The translations under genes and the position numbers were made by a program. This document shows, piece by piece, positions 1-6,343 of a stretch of DNA of 45,284 nucleotides. Origin of the DNA: a bacterium (GTDB taxonomy: Bacteria; Hinthialibacterota; Hinthialibacteria; OLB16). The notes below the pieces were generated by a model. That model had not been told where the DNA came from. It ran no database searches and saw nothing but the letters and a program-made list of their open reading frames with translations. The stretch lies in NCBI GenBank assembly GCA_022072055.1, contig JAJVIK010000027.1, forward strand, positions 1 to 45,284. Reading direction: 5' to 3'. Within the stretch, counting starts at the first letter, position 1, and each line of letters starts with the position of its first letter.

Positions 1-77
1 GTCCCCCATCCTCTTCGACTAAGAGGCTCTTCTTGGTTCCGGGCTTGGCTCGATCCGTCGGATTCGGCCCCTTTTTT
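1..77 (-). CDS. IS5-family transposase, second frame (OrfB), partial
   Basis: After the A6G4 run at 68-77 the -1 frame reads GPNPTDRAKPGTKKSLLVEE, the conserved continuation in this family, where a K(V)GxNPTDRGKxGxKRS motif begins the OrfB part with the DDE catalytic domain. Only about 25 residues lie within the window. In the IS427 group the two frames are normally joined by -1 translational frameshifting, so this need not be a dead copy. Whether it is active cannot be judged without the rest of the element. Confidence 0.7.
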
Positions 78-450
78 CGCCGGGGAATCGAGCTTTCCCC
101 AGACAGCAGTCCGCCGCCTGCCATTCCCAACTCAGACCCTTCAGTTCGTCACATTCGTTGACCAGCACGGCCCACAAGACCTCGAACAGGTCATCTCGAC
201 TCCAGCGTTGGAACCAACGATGGACGGAACTGTCATCTCCGAAGATCGACGGCAACTGGTTCCACTGGCAACCACTGCGTGCAATGAAAATGATCCCATT
301 GAGGGCTTGACGGAAGTCGATCCGAGGGCGTCCGGTTTTCGCTTTCGGATAGTGTTCATCCAGGATCGGCTTCAAAATCGCCCAGACGGCGTCCGGCACC
401 GTCCAGATGGTCTTCAACGGAACGACTTCGACTTTTCTCCTTCGACTCAT
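19..450 (-). CDS. IS5-family transposase, first frame (OrfA)
   Basis: This is the N-terminal DNA-binding half of an IS427-type transposase. Recognisable features are the early WxxPDAVWAIL helix, the GRPRIDFRQALNGIIF segment, SGCQWNQLP and the later WEWQAAD motif, which in relatives leads into CLGKARFGG. I chose the ATG at 450 because a strong AGGAGGGGG ribosome binding site lies just upstream on the reverse strand; an upstream in-frame start at 486 has none. The frame ends at a TAG at 19-21, but the family sequence actually continues in the -1 frame after a run of six A followed by four G (reverse strand; window 68-77). Confidence 0.8.
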   Translation of the reverse strand: MSRRRKVEVVPLKTIWTVPDAVWAILKPILDEHYPKAKTGRPRIDFRQALNGIIFIARSGCQWNQLPSIFGDDSSVHRWFQRWSRDDLFEVLWAVLVNECDELKGLSWEWQAADCCLGKARFPGEKRGRIRRIEPSPEPRRAS

Positions 451-582
451 GATTCTCCCCCTCCTAAAGGCTGTCCCTTGCCTCATCTATCGGCACCTCA
501 ACAGCACACTGAAGGTGTTTTGAGATGATTTCTAAGTCAAACGCGAATACTCCTGAGTCCTTGGCTGAGGACCTTTTTCGGC

Positions 583-1185
583 ATGGCTGTCTTCGCGTTG
601 CCACTGGTCTCAATTGCAATGGCATCGCCCTTCTTAATGGAACTCGCCTTGCATGACATCTTCGAGCGCGCCTCAACTGAGGGGAAACTCAGGTTCTTTT
701 CAGTATTCCTTGCCCCTGTAATTCTGGCGAGACCATTCATAATAGGCGGAATGATTTACACTTTTGTTCGGATCGGAAAACATCTGGAACATGCCTGGCA
801 CAGCCACACACTTCCTGTCGTTTCCAAGACGTATGTCCGTATTGCTTTTGTAGGAATGGTCCTTGTGTCATTTGAAATCACCCTTTTCTTTATGCCGCTC
901 TTCACTGACCGAGTGCTGTTGCCCACAGACTGGTTAACGACACTCTCTTTCCTCACCTGCGCAGCCACTTGGGCGATCCCGTTGGCCACCCCAGGCTGTC
1001 CTGCAAATGTCGAGGATCTGAAGTGGCGTGACTTATCCATCCTGATTTCCTCTCTTGCCCTAACGCTGGTCGCCCTGTACATGAGTGACTACACTACCAT
1101 TTACCCCATCCGTGCCGGCGCCGCGAGCATCGTGAGTATCGCTTTCAACTACTTCGCCATGCACTGGATGTACCGGCGGAATTGA
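583..1185 (+). CDS. Hypothetical multi-pass membrane protein, possibly 5'-truncated by the IS
   Basis: A protein of 200 aa that I do not recognise. It has about five hydrophobic segments (roughly residues 2-18, 38-60, 87-108, 120-138, 150-168, with another near 175-195) and very short loops, so it should be an inner-membrane protein. The reading frame stays open upstream of the ATG at 583 back to a stop at 526-528, just inside the presumed IS end. The residues encoded there (for example LLSPWLRTFFG) look like membrane-protein sequence. The first helix is therefore probably incomplete. Base composition is visibly richer in A/T than the neighbours, which suggests different origin. No ribosome binding site is clear at 583. 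Confidence 0.55.
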   Translation: MAVFALPLVSIAMASPFLMELALHDIFERASTEGKLRFFSVFLAPVILARPFIIGGMIYTFVRIGKHLEHAWHSHTLPVVSKTYVRIAFVGMVLVSFEITLFFMPLFTDRVLLPTDWLTTLSFLTCAATWAIPLATPGCPANVEDLKWRDLSILISSLALTLVALYMSDYTTIYPIRAGAASIVSIAFNYFAMHWMYRRN

Positions 1186-1311
1186 GGCTCCACGAATGCG
1201 CGGGATCGGAGCATTCATTCACATCCTTCGGATCATCCCCGCTGCCTTCGCGCTGCGTCGATGGGGAGAGGTGTCCCCCGCCTTGCCCTGTGTTACCCTT
1301 CCCCAACCGCG

Positions 1312-2832
1312 ATGACCGAGCCGGAAGAGCGACTGTCCCGGGCCGAAGAGCGCTTCGAGGAAATCCGAAGGTCTGTCGGACTCTGGCTGGGGCCGGTTGT
1401 GTTCCTCGCGCTCCTCGCCACCCCCTTCCCCAACCTGTCTCCGGCGGCGCACCACCTCGCGGCGATCCTCGGACTGGTTCTGATCTACTGGATCTGCGAG
1501 CCGATTCCGCTGCCGGTCACCGCGCTGCTCGGCCCCTGCCTGTGCGTCGTGTTCCGAATCGCGGACGCAAAGGAGCTGCTGGCGTGCTTCTCGGACCCGG
1601 TCATCTATGTCTTTCTCGGCAGCTTTCTCCTCGCGGAGGCCATGATGGTCCATGGCCTGGACCGCCGCATCGCCCTTTCCGTGCTCTCTCTGCGCTGGGT
1701 GGGGAACAGCGTCTTTCGGGTCCTCTTCGTGTTCGGGGGGATCGCCGCCGCGCTTTCCCTCTGGCTGAGCAACACCGCCACCACGGCCATGCTCTTGCCC
1801 GTGGCGATTGGGATTCTGAGCGAGGTCGGCGCGCTCCATGGGGAAGGCCAATCGGGGGAGACAAGCGAGCCGCCCCGACGGATCAGTCGCGGACTCCTGC
1901 TGCTGACCGCCTATGGCGCTTCGGTCGGCGGTCTGGGAACCCCCATAGGGACACCCCCCAATCTGATCGGAATCGGCATGATCCACAAGCTGCTTGGGGT
2001 TCAAATCAGCTTCACCGATTGGATGAAGCTGGCGGTCCCGGTGGTCGTGGTCATGTATCTCGCGCTGTTTGGATTGATCCTCCTCCTTCACTCCCCGGAG
2101 CTGAGACGGGTGGAGGGGATGGCGGCTTACTTCAAGGAGCGCCGCCGGTCGCTGGGCCCTTGGACCCGCGGACAGGTAAACGCGCTCCTGGCCTTCCTGG
2201 TCGCGGTCACCCTCTGGTTGGTTCCGGGAGTGCTCGGTTTGTTCGGAGGAATCAATTCCGCAATTCTCTCCGAGTATCAGGCGCGAGTCCCCGAGGGGAT
2301 CGCCGCGATCCTCGCGGCCAGCCTGCTGTTTATCCTCCCGGTGGACTGGCGGGCCAGGCGCTTCACACTGAGTTGGCGGGAAGCCACCCGGATCGATTGG
2401 GGGACCATGCTGCTCTTCGGCGGCGGGATCGCCCTGGGGTCGCTGGCCTTTTCAACCGGCTTGGCGGAAGCCCTGGGGAGGGTGGTCCTCGAAACCACCG
2501 GCGTGCGGAGTCTGTCGGGCATCACTTTTCTCTCGATTCTGCTGGCCATTATCCTGAGCGAGACCACCTCGAACACCGCTTCGGCCAACATGATGATCCC
2601 GGTTGCCATCGCGGTGGCGCGGGCGGCCGGGGTGGACCCGATCCTTCCGGCGCTGGGGGCCTGCATGGGGGCGAGTTACGGCTTCATGCTCCCGGTTTCC
2701 ACCCCGCCGAACGCCCTGGTTTACGGGACCGGGAGGATCCCCATCTCCTCCATGATCAAGACCGGCGTGGTCTTCGATGTGATCGGGCTGTTTCTGATCT
2801 GGGGAGCTCTCATGCTTGGGATGGTCGGATAG
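1312..2832 (+). CDS. DASS/SLC13-family sodium-coupled anion symporter
   Basis: Predicted inner-membrane secondary transporter of 506 aa for dicarboxylates, citrate or sulfate (divalent anion:Na+ symporter family, as CitT, SdcS or VcINDY). Two SNT signature motifs are present, SNTATTAMLLP at about residue 153 and SNTASANMMIP at about residue 420; in the family these form the two substrate/sodium sites. The matching P-rich GTPIGTPPNLIGIG and SYGFMLPVSTPPNALVYG loops follow each of them. There are about 11-12 hydrophobic segments. A charged N-terminal helix (residues 2-20) precedes the first. Start taken at the ATG at 1312; an in-frame ATG at 1261 would add 17 residues, and neither has a good ribosome binding site. 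The substrate cannot be read from sequence. Confidence 0.9.
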   Translation: MTEPEERLSRAEERFEEIRRSVGLWLGPVVFLALLATPFPNLSPAAHHLAAILGLVLIYWICEPIPLPVTALLGPCLCVVFRIADAKELLACFSDPVIYVFLGSFLLAEAMMVHGLDRRIALSVLSLRWVGNSVFRVLFVFGGIAAALSLWLSNTATTAMLLPVAIGILSEVGALHGEGQSGETSEPPRRISRGLLLLTAYGASVGGLGTPIGTPPNLIGIGMIHKLLGVQISFTDWMKLAVPVVVVMYLALFGLILLLHSPELRRVEGMAAYFKERRRSLGPWTRGQVNALLAFLVAVTLWLVPGVLGLFGGINSAILSEYQARVPEGIAAILAASLLFILPVDWRARRFTLSWREATRIDWGTMLLFGGGIALGSLAFSTGLAEALGRVVLETTGVRSLSGITFLSILLAIILSETTSNTASANMMIPVAIAVARAAGVDPILPALGACMGASYGFMLPVSTPPNALVYGTGRIPISSMIKTGVVFDVIGLFLIWGALMLGMVG

Positions 2833-2903
2833 GATCAGGGGGAGCGGACGGTGGAATGAGGAGTGCGGAATCGCGGAAGACGCGCGCTGATGGAGGATGG
2901 AAG

Positions 2904-2989
2904 ATGAGCTACCGTGGACATATCAAAAACGGCGTTGTGGTCCTCGACGAGCCGGCGGCGCTGCCGGAGGGCGCGGCGGTGGAGGTGGA
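2904..2989 (+). repeat. Antitoxin 5' duplicate, copy 1
   Basis: 86 bases matching 3636-3721 with four mismatches (positions corresponding to codons 6, 14, 22 and 26; three of the four are silent). The likeness starts at the ATG and stops abruptly within the gene. Confidence 0.9.
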
Positions 2990-3140
2990 CGCGGTGAGCG
3001 CAAGCTGTACCGCCGATGTTGCGTGTAAGAAAACCCGTTTCCAGGACCGTTACGGGTCGGTCATCGGCGCCATTTCCGGGATGCCGCCTGACCTAGCTGA
3101 GAACCATGACCATTACCTTCATGGTCGTCCCAAGAAATGA
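2904..3140 (+). CDS. DUF104-like antitoxin of tandem PIN module 1
   Basis: A 78-aa protein with the N-terminal beta-strand motif YRGHIKNGVVVLDEPAALPEG, resembling the DUF104/AF2212 family of small antitoxins (expected pattern: extended strand, NGVL/NGVV, hydrophobic-P-EG). Its ATG has a GGAGG site upstream, and its stop overlaps the start of the following PIN toxin by four bases (ATGA), the usual arrangement in type II toxin-antitoxin pairs. The C-terminal half (about residues 30-65) is variable and ends in a conserved YLHGRPKK. The first 86 bases are a near copy of the antitoxin at 3636. Antitoxin function is inferred from family likeness and context. Confidence 0.75.
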   Translation: MSYRGHIKNGVVVLDEPAALPEGAAVEVDAVSASCTADVACKKTRFQDRYGSVIGAISGMPPDLAENHDHYLHGRPKK

Positions 3141-3535
3141 GGACAGTGTTCGCGGACACGTTCTATTACTTGGCGCTTCTCAGCAAGGACGATGCCGCTC
3201 ATCTCCGCGCCGCCCGTATCGTGCCGGACCTGGACTTGGGGGTTGTCACGACGGCGTGGGTCTTGACGGAAGTGGCTGACGCCTTCTGTGAACCGGGGCA
3301 ACGGGGTGTCTTCATGGAGCTCCTCAAGGCCCTGCGGGTTGACCCTGATGTTACCTTAGTTCCGCCCAATGAAGAGGTTTTCGGAGCTGGTCTTGATCTC
3401 TATGGGCGGCGTTCCGATAAAGACTGGTCCCTCACCGATTGCATCTCTTTCGTGGTCATGGAGCGCCATGGGCTTTCCGAGGCCCTCACCGCCGACCACC
3501 ACTTTGAGCAGGCCGGATTCGTGCTTCTCCTATGA
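3137..3535 (+). CDS. PIN-domain (VapC-like) toxin of tandem module 1
   Basis: A 132-aa PIN-domain ribonuclease, the toxin of the pair begun at 2904. The acidic residues of the fold are visible: D7 in VFADTFYYLALL, a Glu in VLTEVADAF, and Asp residues in DKDWSLTDCISF and TADHHF. These would bind the metal ions for RNA cleavage. It overlaps the antitoxin by four bases. The last third (from codon 93) is identical in DNA to the same part of the toxin at 3869, while the first two thirds are only distantly similar. The C-terminal end FVLLL differs from the other copy. Confidence 0.85.
   Translation: MRTVFADTFYYLALLSKDDAAHLRAARIVPDLDLGVVTTAWVLTEVADAFCEPGQRGVFMELLKALRVDPDVTLVPPNEEVFGAGLDLYGRRSDKDWSLTDCISFVVMERHGLSEALTADHHFEQAGFVLLL
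3414..3520 (+). repeat. Toxin 3' duplicate, copy 1
   Basis: 107 bases identical, without a single mismatch, to 4146-4252. It covers the codons for the two C-terminal acidic PIN motifs. Identity ends three codons before the first toxin's final LLL region. Confidence 0.95.
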
Positions 3536-3635
3536 ACCTCGGAATCAGGACCGTGCATCTCGAAATGCAACCTCGGGGCCTGGCGGTGAGAACTCTGGCT
3601 TTGGTAGAATGATCAAGTGCGTGGGAGACCAAGCG

Positions 3636-3721
3636 ATGAGCTACCGTGGATATATCAAAAACGGCGTTGTGGTCCTTGACGAGCCGGCGGCGCTGCCGGA
3701 AGGCGCGGCGGTCGAGGTGGA
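3636..3721 (+). repeat. Antitoxin 5' duplicate, copy 2
   Basis: Matches 2904-2989 with four mismatches. The flanking bases on both sides are unrelated. Confidence 0.9.
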
Positions 3722-3872
3722 GGAAGTTGAATCCCCGAATGAACAGGGGAGCAAGAGAACCGACCCAACTCTTCATGAGTGCCTCAAGTCAGTCATCGGG
3801 AAGGCTCAAGGTCTGCCTCCGGATGCTTCCAGGAACAAGTACCACTACTTGTATGGGAGACCTAAAGCGTGA
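3636..3872 (+). CDS. DUF104-like antitoxin of tandem PIN module 2
   Basis: A 78-aa paralogue of the antitoxin at 2904, with the same strand motif YRGYIKNGVVVLDEPAALPEG and the same closing YLYGRPKA, but a different middle (about residues 30-65). The middle and tail of such antitoxins usually contact the toxin, so pairing specificity probably lies there. Start is the ATG at 3636, preceded by a GGGAG-like site. The 3' end overlaps the GTG start of the next toxin (GTGA). The sequence between 3541 and 3635 may hold its promoter, but I see no convincing boxes. Confidence 0.75.
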   Translation: MSYRGYIKNGVVVLDEPAALPEGAAVEVEEVESPNEQGSKRTDPTLHECLKSVIGKAQGLPPDASRNKYHYLYGRPKA

Positions 3873-4267
3873 GCGGCGCCTTTGCTGACACGTCCTACTT
3901 TATCGCCTTATTGAGTCCGCGTGACGAGTTACACCTTGAGGCCACCCATCTTTCCCGGGTCTATGACGCCCGAATCCTCACTACCGAATATGTTCTACTG
4001 GAGGTGGCCAATTGGCTCTCGGATTCGGGTGATCGGCGACTGTTTTCGGCTCTCCTGGGGGATCTGCGCGCTTCTCCAAGAGTCCAGATCCTTGAGAGCT
4101 CTCCTGAACTCTTCGAGATGGGGGTGCGGATGTACCACGAACGGCCCGATAAAGACTGGTCCCTCACCGATTGCATCTCTTTCGTGGTCATGGAGCGCCA
4201 TGGGCTTTCCGAGGCCCTCACCGCCGACCACCACTTTGAGCAGGCCGGATTCAAGAACCTCCTGTAG
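3869..4267 (+). CDS. PIN-domain (VapC-like) toxin of tandem module 2
   Basis: A 132-aa PIN-domain ribonuclease toxin. Metal-binding acids are visible at FADTSYFIALL, LLEVANWL, DKDWSLTDC and TADHHF. It begins at a GTG overlapping the antitoxin stop. Its N-terminal two thirds are clearly diverged from the module 1 toxin (shared pattern FADT..Y..ALLS and TT..VL.EVA), but 107 bases near the 3' end are identical to that gene, including silent positions. That pattern points to recent recombination or gene conversion between the neighbours. Both genes keep intact reading frames, so both modules may be functional. Confidence 0.85.
   Translation: MSGAFADTSYFIALLSPRDELHLEATHLSRVYDARILTTEYVLLEVANWLSDSGDRRLFSALLGDLRASPRVQILESSPELFEMGVRMYHERPDKDWSLTDCISFVVMERHGLSEALTADHHFEQAGFKNLL
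4146..4252 (+). repeat. Toxin 3' duplicate, copy 2
   Basis: 107 bases identical to 3414-3520 in direct orientation, 732 bases apart. Could serve as a site for homologous recombination that would delete or amplify one module. Confidence 0.95.
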
Positions 4268-4277
4268 CTGAATTTGA

Positions 4278-5318
4278 ATGGCGACCCACCCTCCGGTTAC
4301 CGTTTTCATGCCGGTCTACAACGCGGACCCGTTTGTCGGCTCGGCCATCGAAAGCATCCTCCAGCAGTCCTTCTCCGACTTTGAACTCTTGGTGGTGGAT
4401 GACGGCTCCACCGACCGGTCAGTGGACGTGATCGAAGGCTACAGGGACCCGCGCCTGCGACTCATCCGAATCGAAAACAAGGGCTGCTATCCGGCCCGCA
4501 ACGCCGCGCTTGCTGAGGCCCGCGGGGTCTACCTCGCCAACCAGGACGCGGACGACATCAGCTTGCCGGAGCGGCTTGAGAAACAGGTCCGCTTCCTGAA
4601 GGAGCATGAACCGGTGGTACTGCTTGGAACGACCACCCTGGGCTGCGACCTGGCGGATACCTTTCGCCTCCCCCAACCCACTCATTTCTTAAGGGACAGC
4701 TCCTCGACCATCCCCCATCTCGTCGAAACCAGAAGTGTCCAATCCACCAGCGCGTTCACCTGCGCCACGATGATGCTTCGGAGGAGTCTGCTGGAGCGCA
4801 TCGGACCCTACGATGACAGGCTTTGTTTCGGGGCGGATGTGGATTTTGTGGCGCGCGCGGCGACAGTGGGCAAAGTGGCTTGTCTTCCGGAGCCGCTGTA
4901 TGTCTTTCGGATCACTCCGGGATCGATCAGCGGCGCGGGTTCGCGGATTCAGCGTGAGATCCTGTCCATTGTCTCAGGAGCTTTCGCGCGCACCGGGCCT
5001 CGGAGGATTCGCGAGTTCAACGAGGATGAGGTCGCGAGACTCCTGCGATTGGCCGAGACGCGGAGGAACCTCCCGAGGGCAAGCGAGCGCATCAAGTGGG
5101 CGTACTACCACACGCGCCTGGCGACCCTGCTCCGAGTCAACGGACATTTCCGGGAGTCTCTCAAACACTCGTTCAAGGCCATCGCCCTGGCGCCGGAGAA
5201 TCTGTTCAAGGACCGCAAGTTGCTGGGGAATCTGGTTAAGGGAGGTATGAGGGGGATACTCGGCTGGCCTCACCAACCCTCCGCCGTCGGTCCGGATTCC
5301 ACAACCGTCCGAAAATGA
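4278..5318 (+). CDS. Family 2 glycosyltransferase
   Basis: A 346-aa cytoplasmic GT2 (GT-A fold) glycosyltransferase, probably acting in surface polysaccharide or O-antigen assembly. It opens with the hallmark strand VTVFMPVYNADPFVGSAIES, then LLVVDDGSTDRS (about residues 38-49) and the DADD metal/nucleotide-sugar motif in ANQDADDISLPERL (about residues 89-102). No membrane segment is seen. The last 100 residues are Arg-rich and helical. It sits directly after the PIN modules (10-base gap) and its 3' end overlaps the convergent HEPN gene by 83 bases. The donor and acceptor sugars cannot be told. Confidence 0.9.
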   Translation: MATHPPVTVFMPVYNADPFVGSAIESILQQSFSDFELLVVDDGSTDRSVDVIEGYRDPRLRLIRIENKGCYPARNAALAEARGVYLANQDADDISLPERLEKQVRFLKEHEPVVLLGTTTLGCDLADTFRLPQPTHFLRDSSSTIPHLVETRSVQSTSAFTCATMMLRRSLLERIGPYDDRLCFGADVDFVARAATVGKVACLPEPLYVFRITPGSISGAGSRIQREILSIVSGAFARTGPRRIREFNEDEVARLLRLAETRRNLPRASERIKWAYYHTRLATLLRVNGHFRESLKHSFKAIALAPENLFKDRKLLGNLVKGGMRGILGWPHQPSAVGPDSTTVRK

Positions 5319-5790
5319 GCGTGTAGAGGTATAGGCGGGCGCTGTCGGTCTTGCGAACGTCGCGCCATTTGAGGAACGCCTCTTCGGCCTTGTCCACAAG
5401 GTCCTTCGCATCAGTGGGAGTGAAAGTTTCCGCCAAATCATAATCAGCTCTGTGACGCCCCTCCTGTAATTCCCTGAAGAGCGATGCGATCCTGCGGAGA
5501 TCCTCCGGGACTCTGTCCCCGCCCGGCAGACCCTTGATATGTTCTGGGAGAGTTCCCCCCTCGAAAGATGACGAAGCCTCCTTCATTGTGGAATGATCGA
5601 AACCCCGCTTCACGCGGGACCGGACTTTCTCGTCCCGGGCGATTTCACTTGAAGTCTCATCGATGAGGAGGTGAAAAAGCGCGTAATATGCCGTTGACAC
5701 GGCTCTTCTTCGCCGAGCTTCGTTGGGGTCTCCAGCGCTACCGGAGAGAAGTTGCTTGGCCAGGGTGAGCAAATCGTCGTGATAGCTCAT
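5236..5790 (-). CDS. HEPN-domain protein, putative toxin/RNase of a two-gene module
   Basis: A 184-aa HEPN-fold protein. The helix motif RRRRAVSTAYYALFHLLIDE (about residues 26-45) is typical of the family, and the Rx4-6H active-site motif of HEPN ribonucleases is present as R106-x6-H113 in FRELQEGRHRADYD. The C-terminal helix has the ARLYLYTLIFGRLW pattern common to stand-alone HEPN proteins. Its ATG overlaps the stop of the upstream gene by four bases, so the two are co-translated. The 3' end runs 83 bases into the opposite-strand glycosyltransferase. RNase and toxin activity are inferred from the family; some HEPN proteins only bind nucleotides or partners. Confidence 0.75.
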   Translation of the reverse strand: MSYHDDLLTLAKQLLSGSAGDPNEARRRRAVSTAYYALFHLLIDETSSEIARDEKVRSRVKRGFDHSTMKEASSSFEGGTLPEHIKGLPGGDRVPEDLRRIASLFRELQEGRHRADYDLAETFTPTDAKDLVDKAEEAFLKWRDVRKTDSARLYLYTLIFGRLWNPDRRRRVGEASRVSPSYLP

Positions 5791-6116
5791 TCTTGTCCGA
5801 CCCTGCCAAGGCTCTCCATTTCTGAAACTGTCCGAAATCGGATGTAGGGCAAGTGGCTGGAGTCAGCCTTCCGTACCGCTCGGTCGAGATTTTCGCGGAT
5901 TCGCCGCACATTTGATGAAAAAACCTCCTCCTTGGCGGCGTCATCCTCGAGCTCAACCCAAACCCACACCCCCGGATCTCCGGCCCAGTCATCTCCCGTC
6001 TCAAACATCAAGCTGTGGACGCCGTTCGGAAGTTTTCCTTTGAGCGCCTTCTCCACGTTCCGAGCTATGCGCTGGGCATGCCGATCGCCGGTCTTGCTCC
6101 GCCATTTCTTCCGCAT
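5787..6116 (-). CDS. Unnamed partner of the HEPN protein, putative antitoxin
   Basis: A 109-aa soluble protein of mixed alpha/beta character that I cannot assign to a named family. It contains an acidic strand VWVWVELEDDA near residue 50-60 and a closing LPYIRFRTVSEME strand. It does not have the GSxRxG...DxD pattern of the MNT nucleotidyltransferases that usually pair with HEPN proteins. Small proteins with a similar layout (helix, acidic V-rich strand, helix, xYxRF strand) occur next to HEPN genes, so I infer a partner or antitoxin role. Start is the ATG at 6116 with a GGAG site just upstream. It is transcribed away from the giant gene at 6344. Confidence 0.55.
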   Translation of the reverse strand: MRKKWRSKTGDRHAQRIARNVEKALKGKLPNGVHSLMFETGDDWAGDPGVWVWVELEDDAAKEEVFSSNVRRIRENLDRAVRKADSSHLPYIRFRTVSEMESLGRVGQE

Positions 6117-6211
6117 CTCCCAACCCTCCGTCAGTCATCATCCGTAAGTCCATTCAGGTTGACAAGTCCCGAATTCCCGCAAGCCCATGCGTGAAAGCGG
6201 CGAAAAATCTG

Positions 6212-6240
6212 TTGACGATCCAAGAGACATGTCCTAACTT
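6212..6240 (+). promoter_or_regulatory. Sigma70-type promoter for the giant secretome operon
   Basis: TTGACG at 6212-6217 and TAACTT at 6235-6240, separated by exactly 17 bases. It lies about 100 bases before the TTG start at 6344, in the only gap upstream of the three large genes. It would give a leader of roughly 95 bases, within which 6259-6284 has an imperfect inverted repeat (CCCTTCA / TGAGGG). Confidence 0.6.
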
Positions 6241-6343
6241 TAGACCAACTGCTATTGGCCCCCTTCAGCCTCGCGCTTGAGGGGATGTTCTACACCAAAT
6301 CGCTGTTGATTCGGGCACCGGTCAAAGAGGGAGGCGCAGCGCC

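Larger units (their letters stand above)
1..540 (-). mobile_element. IS5-family (IS427-like) insertion sequence, 5' part, cut by window edge
   Basis: The reverse strand carries the start of an IS5-family transposase of the short two-frame type (helix-turn-helix domain of the DUF4096 kind). The first reading frame starts at 450. The reading continues in the -1 frame beyond an A6 run to the left edge, so the catalytic part lies outside the window. The outer end is not certain. The sequence between about 505 and 540, with a CTCAAAAC-like core on the reverse strand, is where a terminal inverted repeat would be expected, but the other end is not available to compare. Confidence 0.75.

Noticed and set aside
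1182-3140. A 652-codon open frame overlapping the DASS transporter
   Set aside because: Arg/Gly/Pro-rich shadow of the transporter; only its last 78 codons, from 2904, are a real gene with its own start site.
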